Source: Lachnospiraceae bacterium
GTDB lineage: Bacteria; Bacillota; Clostridia; Lachnospirales; Lachnospiraceae
DNA: 64,000 nucleotides
Assembly: GCA_015057865.1 (NCBI GenBank)
Contig: SVDH01000009.1
Coordinates: 1 to 64,000, forward strand
Direction: 5' to 3'
Below the pieces are notes generated by a model that was not told where the DNA came from, ran no database searches, and was given only the letters and a program-made list of their open reading frames with translations. The position numbers and the translations under genes are program-made. Shown piece by piece: positions 17,414-25,778 of this stretch (positions are counted from its first letter, which is position 1; every line of letters begins with the position of its first letter).

Positions 17414-19693
17414 ATGAAAAAGAGAACAGGTGCCATCCTTTTGGTAATATTCCTTGCGATCATTGTCGCGCTGGGATATTTTTCCTTCGGGGTTCTGAGA
17501 GGAACGATGCACAAAGACCGTGAAGAGGGCGTTAAGCTGGGTCTGGATCTGGCCGGTGGTGTCAGCATCACGTATCAGGTGGATGCAGATGGAGAGCCGA
17601 CCAAGGAAGATATGGACGATACCATCTATAAGCTGCAGAAGCGTGTAGAGGGTTACAGTACGGAAGCACAGGTTTATCAGGTTGGTGATGACCGTATCAC
17701 CGTTGAGATCCCGGGTGTTTCCAATGCAGCTGAGATTTTAGAGGACCTCGGTTCTCCGGGTAGTCTTTCCTTTATGACAATGGACGGAACCGTTGTGTTA
17801 AACGGTAACGACGTTGCAGATGCGCAGGGCGCACAGCAGGAGGATCAGACCACTGGAGCACGTGAGTATGTCGTTGAGCTGACATTAAATAATGATGCGA
17901 TTGAGAAATGGGCGACTGCCACGAGTGAGAACATCGGCAATCAGATCGCGATCGTATATGATGATGAAGTCATTAGCGCGCCGGTTGTTCAGACAGCAAT
18001 CACGGACGGTAAATGCGTCATCAATGGTATGAGCAGTCTGGAAGAAGCAAATGAGCTGGCATCCTCGATCCGAATCGGTTCTCTTTCTCTTCCGTTGAAG
18101 GAGTTGGAGTCAAAGGTAGTAGGGGCACAGCTCGGTACAGACGCGATCTCAACGAGTATCAAGGCAGCAGCGATCGGCGTATTGATCGTTATGGCATTCA
18201 TGATCTTTATATACTGGATTCCGGGTCTGGCATCAGCACTTGCGCTTTTGATCTATTCCGGTATTGTTGTATCGCTGTTACATCTGTATGATGTTACATT
18301 GACCCTGCCGGGTATCGCAGGTATCATCCTTTCGATCGGTATGGCCGTCGATGCGAACGTCGTCATCTTCGCCCGTATCCGGGAGGAGACGGCGGCCGGG
18401 CAAACGACCGAAAATGCGATTAAGATCGGTTTCAAAAAGGCTTTATCTGCCATTGTCGACAGTAACATTACGACATTGATCGCGGCAGCAGTTCTTGGTA
18501 TTTTCGGAACCGGTCCGATCCGCGGATTCGCAGCGACCCTGGCGATCGGTGTTGCGGTCTCGATGTTTACAGCACTGGTCATCACACGCTGGATCCTTCG
18601 TTCGCTGCATGCGATCGGATTTAAAGACCTTAAGTTCTACGGCGTGAAGAAGCAGCGCAAGACGATCGATATCGTCAAAAGACGTCTGGTCTTTTTCCTG
18701 ATTCCGATCTGCCTGATCGTGATTGGCCTTGCAGGAATGGGCGTGCACAATGCTAACAAAGGCAACCCATTGAACTTCAGCCTTGAGTTCATGGGCGGTA
18801 CATCTACGAATGTCACCTTTGAGACAGATTACACGCTGGAAGAGATCGATGATACGATCGTTCCGCAGATCGAGGAGATTACGGGTGACGGTAACGTTCA
18901 GGCAAATAAGGTAGAAGACAGTACGACCGTACAGTTCAAGACACGTACCCTGTCTCTGGATGAGCGTCAGGAATTCAATAATGTAATGCTGGAAAGCTAT
19001 GGTGTTGCGGAAGAAGATATTACTTACGAAAACATCAGCTCGACCATCAGTTCAGAGATGCGTTCCGATGCGATCCGCGCAGTCATCATCGCGACGATCT
19101 GTATGCTGATCTACATCTGGTTCCGGTTTAAGGATCTCCGATTTGCAGGCGCTGCGGTTCTGGCATTGGTACATGACGTACTGATCCTTCTGGTGTTCTA
19201 CTCATTATCCTGGACATCAGTCGGCACGACATTTATCGCATGTATGCTGACCATTGTCGGATACTCGATCAACTCGACGATCGTCATGTTTGACCGAGTC
19301 CGCGAACATATACAAACAGAGAGCATTGGTTCGGACGAGGATTACAAGAATATCGTCAACACGAGTATTACAGAGACCTTGTCACGATCCATCAATACGA
19401 ATATCACATCGTTAATCACGCTGGTATGTCTGTTCATCCTGGGCGTTTCATCGATCCGTGAATTCTCCGGCCCGTTGATCGCAGGTATCATTGCCGGTGT
19501 ATATTCATCCGTATTCGTTACCGGGTCGCTCTGGTATGTATTCCGGACGAAGATCGGAAAAGAAAAGAATAAGAAACGGTATGAGATCGCCAATGCGAGA
19601 GCCAGCAAGGTAACCTATGGCGCAGACGCAGGCAAGAAGAAAAAGAAAAAACGTAATAAGCAGAAAGAGCATGACGACAAGATTATCGTATAA
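17414..19693 (+). CDS. secDF: Fused protein-export membrane protein SecDF
   Basis: A 759-residue fusion of SecD and SecF, the proton-driven RND-type motor that helps SecYEG release exported proteins. The SecD half has an N-terminal membrane helix (8-30), the LGLDLAGG motif (42-49), an extracellular P1 region and a block of helices near 240-400. The SecF half starts near 415 with the LEFMGGTS motif and has the second block of helices. The tail is lysine-rich. About twelve membrane helices are expected. It follows the SCIFF maturase by 4 bp, so it is likely expressed from the same transcript. Confidence 0.95.
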   Translation: MKKRTGAILLVIFLAIIVALGYFSFGVLRGTMHKDREEGVKLGLDLAGGVSITYQVDADGEPTKEDMDDTIYKLQKRVEGYSTEAQVYQVGDDRITVEIPGVSNAAEILEDLGSPGSLSFMTMDGTVVLNGNDVADAQGAQQEDQTTGAREYVVELTLNNDAIEKWATATSENIGNQIAIVYDDEVISAPVVQTAITDGKCVINGMSSLEEANELASSIRIGSLSLPLKELESKVVGAQLGTDAISTSIKAAAIGVLIVMAFMIFIYWIPGLASALALLIYSGIVVSLLHLYDVTLTLPGIAGIILSIGMAVDANVVIFARIREETAAGQTTENAIKIGFKKALSAIVDSNITTLIAAAVLGIFGTGPIRGFAATLAIGVAVSMFTALVITRWILRSLHAIGFKDLKFYGVKKQRKTIDIVKRRLVFFLIPICLIVIGLAGMGVHNANKGNPLNFSLEFMGGTSTNVTFETDYTLEEIDDTIVPQIEEITGDGNVQANKVEDSTTVQFKTRTLSLDERQEFNNVMLESYGVAEEDITYENISSTISSEMRSDAIRAVIIATICMLIYIWFRFKDLRFAGAAVLALVHDVLILLVFYSLSWTSVGTTFIACMLTIVGYSINSTIVMFDRVREHIQTESIGSDEDYKNIVNTSITETLSRSINTNITSLITLVCLFILGVSSIREFSGPLIAGIIAGVYSSVFVTGSLWYVFRTKIGKEKNKKRYEIANARASKVTYGADAGKKKKKKRNKQKEHDDKIIV

Positions 19694-19727
19694 GCGCTTG
19701 CGGAGCAGCACGTCAGCTTATACGATA
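19684..19727 (+). repeat. 12-bp perfect inverted repeat between secDF and glyA
   Basis: The sequence at 19684-19695, overlapping the secDF stop codon, is exactly complementary to 19716-19727, with a 20-base loop. There is no T-run after it, so it does not look like an ordinary terminator. It may be a processing or stabilising hairpin, or a protein-binding site before glyA. Confidence 0.6.
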
Positions 19728-19769
19728 GTAATAAACCACCAAACACAAGCACTATGAGGGGAGATACAA

Positions 19770-21014
19770 ATGACCGCAATGGAAGAATTAAGAATCACAG
19801 ATCCTGAGGTCGCAGCAGCTATAGACAGTGAATTGAAGAGACAGAATGAGCATATTGAGCTGATTGCATCTGAGAACTGGGTATCCGAAGCAGTAATGCA
19901 GGCACAGGGAAGTGTTTTGACGAACAAATATGCAGAAGGATATCCGGGCAAACGTTACTATGGCGGATGCCAGTGCGTCGATGTTGTAGAACAGCTTGCG
20001 ATTGAGCGTGCAAAGGAACTTTTTGATGCTGAGTATGTCAATGTTCAGCCGCATTCCGGTGCGCAGGCAAACATGGCAGTGCAGTTCGCACTTCTTGAGC
20101 CGGGAGATACCGTCATGGGTATGAACTTAAGCGACGGCGGGCATCTGACACATGGAAGTCCGGTCAATTTCTCCGGAAAATATTTCAATATCGTTCCGTA
20201 TGGTGTCGGTGCTGACGGCAATATCGACAACGACGAAGTTGAGCGTATTGCGATGGAGTGCAAGCCAAAGCTGATCATTGCAGGTGCAAGTGCTTATCCG
20301 CGTACCGTTGACTGGAAACGGTTCCGTGAGATCGCAGACAAAGTCGGCGCATATCTGATGGTAGACATGGCGCATATTGCCGGTCTGGTTGCGGCAAAAG
20401 TATTCCCGAACCCGATCTATTATGCAGATGTTGTCACAACAACAACACATAAGACACTGAGAGGTCCGCGCGGTGGTATGATCCTTGTTTCCAAGGCATC
20501 CATGGAGAAGAACAACTTCAACTTTAACAAAGCTGTTTTCCCGGGCGTACAGGGCGGTCCGCTGATGCATGTCATTGCGGCAAAAGCAGTATGTCTGAAG
20601 GAAGCACTGACAGATGAGTATAAGGTATATCAGCAGCAGGTCGTTGACAATGCGCAGGCTTTGGCAAACGGTCTTCTTAAGCGTGGTATCTCACTTGTTT
20701 CAGGCGGTACAGACAACCATCTGATGCTGATCGACCTGACACCGCTTGATAAAACCGGAAAAGAAGTAGAGAAGCTTCTCGACGATGCACATATTACCGC
20801 AAACAAGAATACGATCCCGAACGAGCCCAGGTCTCCGTTTGTTACCAGCGGTATCCGTCTGGGCACACCGGCCGCTACGACCCGCGGTTTAAAAGAAGAT
20901 GACATGGACCGTGTGGCAGAAGCAATCTCAATCGTGATCTTAGAAGGTGAAGCAGGCGTAGAGAAAGCTCGTGCGATCGTAAAAGAACTGACCGATAAGT
21001 ACCCGCTGATCTAA
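19770..21014 (+). CDS. glyA: Serine hydroxymethyltransferase
   Basis: A 414-residue PLP enzyme that interconverts serine and glycine with tetrahydrofolate and feeds one-carbon metabolism. The PLP lysine is Lys228 in [14 protein letters not shown], and the substrate-binding region [10 protein letters not shown] is near residue 95. Length and sequence are typical. A GGGGAG ribosome site precedes the ATG. A long hairpin separates it from secDF and a terminator follows it. Confidence 0.97.
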   Translation: MTAMEELRITDPEVAAAIDSELKRQNEHIELIASENWVSEAVMQAQGSVLTNKYAEGYPGKRYYGGCQCVDVVEQLAIERAKELFDAEYVNVQPHSGAQANMAVQFALLEPGDTVMGMNLSDGGHLTHGSPVNFSGKYFNIVPYGVGADGNIDNDEVERIAMECKPKLIIAGASAYPRTVDWKRFREIADKVGAYLMVDMAHIAGLVAAKVFPNPIYYADVVTTTTHKTLRGPRGGMILVSKASMEKNNFNFNKAVFPGVQGGPLMHVIAAKAVCLKEALTDEYKVYQQQVVDNAQALANGLLKRGISLVSGGTDNHLMLIDLTPLDKTGKEVEKLLDDAHITANKNTIPNEPRSPFVTSGIRLGTPAATTRGLKEDDMDRVAEAISIVILEGEAGVEKARAIVKELTDKYPLI

Positions 21015-21022
21015 TGGATAAT

Positions 21023-21063
21023 ACACTCTCGAAACCCTGATCCGGTTTCGGGAGTGTTGGTTT
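21023..21063 (+). terminator. Terminator of glyA
   Basis: A 14-bp stem (21023-21036 with 21044-21057) containing one G-T pair, followed by TGGTTT. The T-run is broken, so termination may be partial and allow read-through to serS 20 bp downstream. Confidence 0.6.
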
Positions 21064-21081
21064 ATGATAGAGGAGGATGAC

Positions 21082-22359
21082 ATGATAGACATAAAGCTGA
21101 TCAGAGAAAATCCGGATCTTGTAAAAGAGAACATCAAAAAGAAATTCCAGGATGCAAAGCTGCCGCTTGTAGATGAAGTGCTTGAACTGGATAAAAAGGC
21201 TCGTGCCACACAGCAGGAGGCGGATGCACTTCGTGCCGAAAGGAATCAGATCTCAAAGCAAATCGGCGGATTGATGAAACAGGGCAAAAAGGAAGAGGCA
21301 GAGGAAGTGAAGAAAAAGGTCGCTGAATTTGCCGCACGCCTTGAGGAACTGGAGGCGCAGGAAGGCCCGCTCCAGGAGGAGATCAAAAACCGCATGATGC
21401 GTATCCCGAATATCATTGACCCGTCCGTTCCGATCGGTAAAGATGACAGTGAGAATGTTGAGATCGAGCGTTTTGGCGAGCCGGTCGTACCGGATTTTGA
21501 AGTGCCGTATCATACAGAGATCATGGCGAAGTTTGCGGGTATTGATCTTGAATCGGCCGGAAGAGTGGCAGGAAATGGCTTCTATTATCTGCAGGGAGAT
21601 ATCGCAAGACTGCATTCTGCTGTTCTTTCCTACGCAAGAGACTTTATGATCGACCGCGGCTTTACCTATTGTATCCCGCCATACATGATCCGCAGCGCTG
21701 TTGTTTCCGGCGTTATGAGCTTTGAGGAAATGGATGCGATGATGTATAAGATTGAAGGCGAAGATCTTTATCTGATCGGTACATCCGAACATTCCATGAT
21801 CGGAAGCTTTATCGATCAGATGTTGGAGGAGGATTCCCTTCCGAGAACGCTGACAAGCTATTCTCCGTGCTTCCGTAAGGAAAAGGGTGCCCACGGCATC
21901 GAGGAGCGTGGTGTTTACAGAATCCACCAGTTTGAAAAGCAGGAGATGGTCGTCGTATGTAAGCCGGAGGATTCTCCGTACTGGTACGATCAGCTGTGGA
22001 AAAACACTGTAGATTTCTTCCGCACACTGGATATCCCGGTCCGTACGTTGGAGTGCTGCTCAGGAGATCTGGCAGATCTTAAAGTAAAATCGCTTGATGT
22101 GGAAGCATGGTCACCGCGCCAGAAAAAATATTTTGAAGTCGGCAGCTGCTCGAATCTGGGTGATGCACAGGCAAGACGCTTAAGGATCCGTGTTAAGGGA
22201 AAAGACGGCAAATATTTTGCACATACTTTAAACAACACGGTTGTAGCTCCGCCACGTATGCTGATCGCATTTTTAGAGAACAATCTGCAGGCAGACGGCA
22301 GCATCCGGATCCCGGAAGTGCTTCGTCCATACATGGGTGGCAAAGAAGAGATCAGGTGA
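21082..22359 (+). CDS. serS: Seryl-tRNA synthetase
   Basis: A 425-residue class II synthetase. It has the N-terminal antiparallel coiled coil that grips the tRNA long arm (about 27-100, rich in Lys and Glu) and the catalytic core with motif 2 (SPCFRKEKGAHG) and motif 3 in the final third (TLNNTVVAPPRML). The ATG at 21082 has AGGAGG 5 bp upstream and matches the usual MIDIKLIRENPD start; an upstream ATG would place the ribosome site inside the gene. No T-box leader is visible. Confidence 0.96.
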   Translation: MIDIKLIRENPDLVKENIKKKFQDAKLPLVDEVLELDKKARATQQEADALRAERNQISKQIGGLMKQGKKEEAEEVKKKVAEFAARLEELEAQEGPLQEEIKNRMMRIPNIIDPSVPIGKDDSENVEIERFGEPVVPDFEVPYHTEIMAKFAGIDLESAGRVAGNGFYYLQGDIARLHSAVLSYARDFMIDRGFTYCIPPYMIRSAVVSGVMSFEEMDAMMYKIEGEDLYLIGTSEHSMIGSFIDQMLEEDSLPRTLTSYSPCFRKEKGAHGIEERGVYRIHQFEKQEMVVVCKPEDSPYWYDQLWKNTVDFFRTLDIPVRTLECCSGDLADLKVKSLDVEAWSPRQKKYFEVGSCSNLGDAQARRLRIRVKGKDGKYFAHTLNNTVVAPPRMLIAFLENNLQADGSIRIPEVLRPYMGGKEEIR

Positions 22360-22469
22360 TCGGGCTTACCGTTTGGTTTCCTGCTTACTTTGCAGTCATG
22401 TAGCGATATGAAGTAAAACCATATACCATTTTTTGTTTAATTTTATTCAGAAGTTTTTTCCTTCGTTTG

Positions 22470-22498
22470 TTGCAAATAACATCTAATGGTGATAATAT
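22470..22498 (+). promoter_or_regulatory. Putative thiolase promoter
   Basis: TTGCAA (22470-22475), a 17-bp spacer and TAATAT (22493-22498); an overlapping GATAAT (22491-22496) is an alternative -10. It lies about 75 bp before the thiolase ATG. The rest of 22360-22571 is AT-rich and empty. Confidence 0.45.
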
Positions 22499-22571
22499 TG
22501 TTTTTGTCTGGAGAGTTTGTAAAAAGACTTCCCGGTAAAGACGTTTAACTTAGTGGTAAAGGAGAAGAAAA

Positions 22572-23756
22572 ATGGCAAAAAAAGTAGTAATCGCTAGTGC
22601 ATGTCGTACAGCAATCGGTAAAATGGGCGGTCAGTTCGGTAACACACCGGCAGTAGAGCTTGGTTCAATTGTTATCAAAGAAGCAGTTAACCGTGCAGGC
22701 ATCAAGCCGGAGCAGGTTGACGAAGTAATGATGGGTTGTGTAATCACAGCTGGTCTGGGCCAGAACCCGGCTCGCCAGGCTTCCATCAAAGCAGGACTTC
22801 CGGATGAGGTTCCGGCATTCACACTGAACGTTGTTTGCGGTTCTGGTCTGAAGTGTGTAAACGAAGCAGCTAACATGATCATGGCTGATCAGGCTGACAT
22901 CGTTGTAGCAGGTGGTATGGAAAACATGTCCATGGCTCCGTTCGCACTGCCGAAAGCACGTTTTGGTTACAGAATGAACAATGGCGTTCTGATGGACTGC
23001 ATGATCAACGACGCACTGTGGGATGCTTTCAATCAGTATCACATGATGATTACTGCTGAAAATATCTGCGATCAGTGGGGCCTGACCCGTGAAGAGCTTG
23101 ATGAGTTTGCAGCAGCTTCTCAGCAGAAAGCAGTAGCAGCTCAGGAAAGCGGCGCATTTGACGAAGAGATCGTTCCGGTTCCGGTTAAAGTTAAGAAAGA
23201 AACCGTTATGATCACAAAGGATGAGGGTCCGCGTCCGGGTACAACAGCTGAGTCTCTTTCCAAACTTCGTTGCTGCTCAGGCAAAGAAGGCGGTCTGGTA
23301 ACAGCTGGTAACGCTTCCGGTATCAACGACGGTGCTGCAGCAGTTGTCCTGATGAGCGAAGAGAAAGCTGCTGAGCTTGGTGTTAAGCCGCTGGCTACAT
23401 TCGTTGCTGGTGCTCTTGGCGGATGTGATCCGAAGATCATGGGTATCGGACCGGTTCCGGCTACAAAGAAAGCTCTGGCTAAAGCTGGCCTGACAATGGA
23501 TGATATCGACATCATCGAGGCTAACGAAGCATTTGCAGCTCAGTCTGTAGCAGTTCAGAAAGAACTGGGCTTCCCGTCAGAGAAACTGAACCACAACGGT
23601 GGTGCAATCGCTCTTGGACATCCGGTAGGTGCTTCAGGCTGCCGTATCCTTGTTACTCTGCTTCACCTGATGAAGAAAGAGGATGTTAAATACGGACTGG
23701 CTACACTGTGCATCGGCGGTGGTATGGGCTGCGCTACAATCGTAGAAAAAGCTTAA
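22572..23756 (+). CDS. thlA: Acetyl-CoA C-acetyltransferase (thiolase)
   Basis: A 394-residue thiolase that condenses two acetyl-CoA to acetoacetyl-CoA, the first step of butyrate formation. The nucleophile is Cys89 in NVVCGSG; His350 lies in GHPVGASG and the second catalytic cysteine is Cys380 in LCIGGGMG. The codon choice differs from neighbouring genes, favouring GCT, GTT and CTG, which suggests very high expression. AAAGGAG precedes the ATG. It has its own promoter and terminator, and hbd follows as a separate unit. The degradative direction is also possible, but the neighbouring hbd supports the synthetic role. Confidence 0.93.
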   Translation: MAKKVVIASACRTAIGKMGGQFGNTPAVELGSIVIKEAVNRAGIKPEQVDEVMMGCVITAGLGQNPARQASIKAGLPDEVPAFTLNVVCGSGLKCVNEAANMIMADQADIVVAGGMENMSMAPFALPKARFGYRMNNGVLMDCMINDALWDAFNQYHMMITAENICDQWGLTREELDEFAAASQQKAVAAQESGAFDEEIVPVPVKVKKETVMITKDEGPRPGTTAESLSKLRCCSGKEGGLVTAGNASGINDGAAAVVLMSEEKAAELGVKPLATFVAGALGGCDPKIMGIGPVPATKKALAKAGLTMDDIDIIEANEAFAAQSVAVQKELGFPSEKLNHNGGAIALGHPVGASGCRILVTLLHLMKKEDVKYGLATLCIGGGMGCATIVEKA

Positions 23757-23790
23757 TTGTAAGTTCGCTGTTTGATTCTTACGAAATAGA

Positions 23791-23829
23791 AAGATCCCGA
23801 ATCTCTAACAGAGGTTCGGGGTCTTTTTT
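23791..23829 (+). terminator. Terminator of the thiolase gene
   Basis: A stem of about 14 bp containing G-T pairs (GATCCCGAATCTC pairing with GAGGTTCGGGGTC) ends in TTTTTT. It stands 35 bp after the thiolase stop codon. Confidence 0.85.
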
Positions 23830-23914
23830 CGTTGTGTAAAAACGGGAAACAGCAAAAAAGCAAATTGGTACTACCAAATGTGTTAAAAAAATATCAAAAT
23901 ATTCCGTTTTCCTA

Positions 23915-23942
23915 TTTACTTTTAGCAAAAGTGTTTTATAAT
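23915..23942 (+). promoter_or_regulatory. hbd promoter
   Basis: TTTACT (23915-23920), a 16-bp spacer and a consensus TATAAT (23937-23942). This leaves a leader of about 100 bp before hbd. The surrounding 23830-24047 is AT-rich and contains no credible gene. Confidence 0.6.
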
Positions 23943-24047
23943 GTAATTAAGAGCTTTCCAAACAGTAACCGGAATTGTTTTGAAAACGATGGCCGGGGTT
24001 TGGGAATCGATTAGCAACGTAAGTTATTTTAAAGGAGGAAAGATGCC

Positions 24048-24881
24048 ATGAAAGTTGGAGTTATCGGTGCAGGTACGATGGGTAGCGGTATTGCACAGGC
24101 GTTTGCAGTAAAAGACGGATATGAAGTATATCTGTGCGACATCAATCAGGAGTTTGCTGACAGAGGTAAAGCTAAGATTCAGAAATCTCTTGAGAAAGCT
24201 GTTTCCAAAGGAAAGATGGAAGAAGCTGCTAAAGATGCTGTTCTTGCAAAGATCACAACAGGTGTGAAAGATATCTGTACAGAAGCAGATCTGATCGTAG
24301 AGGCTGCACTTGAAGTTATGGATATCAAAAAGCAGACATTCAAAGAGCTGCAGGACATCGTTCCGGCTGGCTGCATTTTCGCAACCAATACATCATCCCT
24401 GTCCATCACAGAGATCAGCAATGGCCTTGACCGTCCGGTCATCGGCATGCATTTCTTCAATCCGGCACCGGTTATGAAGCTCATCGAGGTTATCAGAGGC
24501 GAGACAACCACAGATGAGATGGTAGCAAAAGTTATTGAGATTTCAGAAGATATCGGCAAGGTTCCGGTAGAAGTAAACGAGGCAGCAGGCTTTGTTGTTA
24601 ACCGTATCCTGGTTCCGATGATCAACGAGGCAGTTTGCGTTCTGGCAGCAGGTGTTGCAAATGCAGAAGACATCGACACCGCTATGAAGCTTGGATGCAA
24701 CCATCCGATGGGCCCGCTGCATCTTGCAGATTACATTGGTCTGGATATCTGCCTGGCGATCATGGAAGTTATCTACAACGAAGAAGGCGATTCCAAATAT
24801 CGTCCGTCACCGCTTCTCAGAAAGATGGTTCGTGCAGGCAAGCTTGGCTGCAAGACAGGAGAAGGATTCTTCAAATATTAA
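24048..24881 (+). CDS. hbd: 3-hydroxybutyryl-CoA dehydrogenase
   Basis: A 277-residue NAD(P)-dependent dehydrogenase that reduces acetoacetyl-CoA to 3-hydroxybutyryl-CoA in the butyrate route. The N-terminal Rossmann motif [16 protein letters not shown] is followed by the catalytic His135 in [13 protein letters not shown], and the C-terminal helical domain contains the usual [15 protein letters not shown] motif. Length is typical. AAAGGAGG precedes the ATG. The usual partners crt, bcd and etfBA are not in the window; hbd is separated from the thiolase gene by a terminator and a promoter and is followed by a structured repeat. Confidence 0.95.
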   Translation: MKVGVIGAGTMGSGIAQAFAVKDGYEVYLCDINQEFADRGKAKIQKSLEKAVSKGKMEEAAKDAVLAKITTGVKDICTEADLIVEAALEVMDIKKQTFKELQDIVPAGCIFATNTSSLSITEISNGLDRPVIGMHFFNPAPVMKLIEVIRGETTTDEMVAKVIEISEDIGKVPVEVNEAAGFVVNRILVPMINEAVCVLAAGVANAEDIDTAMKLGCNHPMGPLHLADYIGLDICLAIMEVIYNEEGDSKYRPSPLLRKMVRAGKLGCKTGEGFFKY

Positions 24882-25064
24882 GATGTATCAGCTCTCGAGC
24901 TGCAAAAGAGAAGTCCGTGCTTGCACGAGACTTCTCTTTTATTGCGAGGGGCAACAAGTTTGAGCAATGAAGATTCACGAAGTGAAACGAGTGGATCGTG
25001 TTGCGAAAACTTGTAGTGTGGTGGGAGTTGCGAAGCAACGGAGCCACACGGAGCTGATACATCT
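24881..25064 (+). repeat. Multi-hairpin element bounded by 14-bp inverted repeats
   Basis: The sequence starting at the last base of hbd (24881-24894) is perfectly complementary to 25051-25064. Inside are at least three more stems: 24904-24915 with 24929-24940, an ACAAGTTT/AAACTTGT pairing (about 24952-25016), and a GTGTGG/CCACAC stem enclosing GTTGC-gaa-GCAAC (about 25017-25048). Two further small hairpins follow up to about 25094. There is no coding potential. It may be a mobile miniature element or a structured 3' RNA of hbd; only one copy is visible in this window. Confidence 0.65.
24904..24943 (+). terminator. Terminator of hbd
   Basis: A 12-bp stem (24904-24915 with 24929-24940) begins with AAAA and ends with TTTTATT. 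It is the first internal hairpin of the element that follows hbd and works in both directions. Confidence 0.75.
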
Positions 25065-25112
25065 TACGTGTGAAACACGGAGCAATCCGTTAGTTGATAC
25101 ATAAGCTACAAC

Positions 25113-25141
25113 AAAGGCAGGGTCATGGCGACCCTGCCTTT
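25113..25141. terminator. Terminator at the end of the 25123 gene
   Basis: A perfect 12-bp stem (25113-25124 with 25130-25141, loop of five bases). AAA begins and TTT ends the structure. It overlaps the stop codon of the minus-strand gene and also faces transcription coming from hbd. Confidence 0.75.
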
Positions 25142-25644
25142 TCATATGCTTCATTTGTCAGATACAGCATCGTACGATCTTCATTCATATGCCCTTCGGG
25201 CAACAGCTGATCAACGAATGCCTTATGCAGATCCTTCCTGACATCATCCGGTGACAGATTGGCTTTTTCTGCCAGTTCCTGTACAGAAACCTCTGTCCGC
25301 CGCTCGATCCATCCGATGTAGCGAAAGAATCGGGCGAGATACTTGTAACGGCGCACACCAAAAGGAAAGCTGATGCAGCCTGTGACAAGCACGAGAATAC
25401 TTATATACAGGATCAGCTTGTGCAGAATGGAGTGTCCGTCTGTCACTGTATATGCGATCAGACCGAAAACACCAAGCACGATAAAATTCAATCCGAGCGA
25501 GATCGCGATCGAAACGGCTACAGTAGGAACAGCAGAAAGCGGGAAGGCAGGTTCGGGAACTTCTTCCTCTTCATTTTCATCCCCGTCTTTGTTCCAATCG
25601 TCATCATCATCCCAGAGAGATTGTTTTTTTCTTGGTTTAAACAT
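25123..25644 (-). CDS. Two-helix membrane protein with a helical C-terminal domain, function unknown
   Basis: About 173 residues. The order is a basic start (MFKPRKK), a highly acidic stretch of Asp and Glu, two membrane helices (about 40-65 and 75-95) and a cytoplasmic helical region that looks like a small winged-helix or tetratricopeptide-like fold (SVQELAEKANLSPDDVRKDL). I cannot name a family. The start at 25644 is chosen because the promoter -10 lies only 5 bp before the longest possible ATG (25659), and a GGGA ribosome site fits the ATG at 25644. Its expression is divergent from the ATPase gene. Confidence 0.65.
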   Translation of the reverse strand: MFKPRKKQSLWDDDDDWNKDGDENEEEEVPEPAFPLSAVPTVAVSIAISLGLNFIVLGVFGLIAYTVTDGHSILHKLILYISILVLVTGCISFPFGVRRYKYLARFFRYIGWIERRTEVSVQELAEKANLSPDDVRKDLHKAFVDQLLPEGHMNEDRTMLYLTNEAYEKAGSP

Positions 25645-25665
25645 TGACATATATCCCATGGGGGT

Positions 25666-25694
25666 ATTATAAGGGATTTCCTGTGAAAAAACAA
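25666..25694 (-). promoter_or_regulatory. Promoter of the 25123-25644 gene
   Basis: On the minus strand, TTGTTT (25694-25689), a 17-bp spacer and a consensus TATAAT (25671-25666). Transcription would begin near 25659, which makes the outermost ATG leaderless and favours the downstream start at 25644. Confidence 0.65.
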
Positions 25695-25778
25695 ATGCAG
25701 CGTTTTTTTGAGTGCCATTCGATTTTGAATATGTTATGATGATATCAGGAAATATTCTTGAATTATAAGGAGCAGAAG

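Noticed and set aside
21015..21081. T-box before serS
   Set aside because: The gap is 67 bp and is filled by the glyA terminator; the T-box sequence is absent.
23832..24014. 60-residue frame before hbd
   Set aside because: It has no ribosome site and runs across the hbd promoter -10 box; composition is that of AT-rich spacer.
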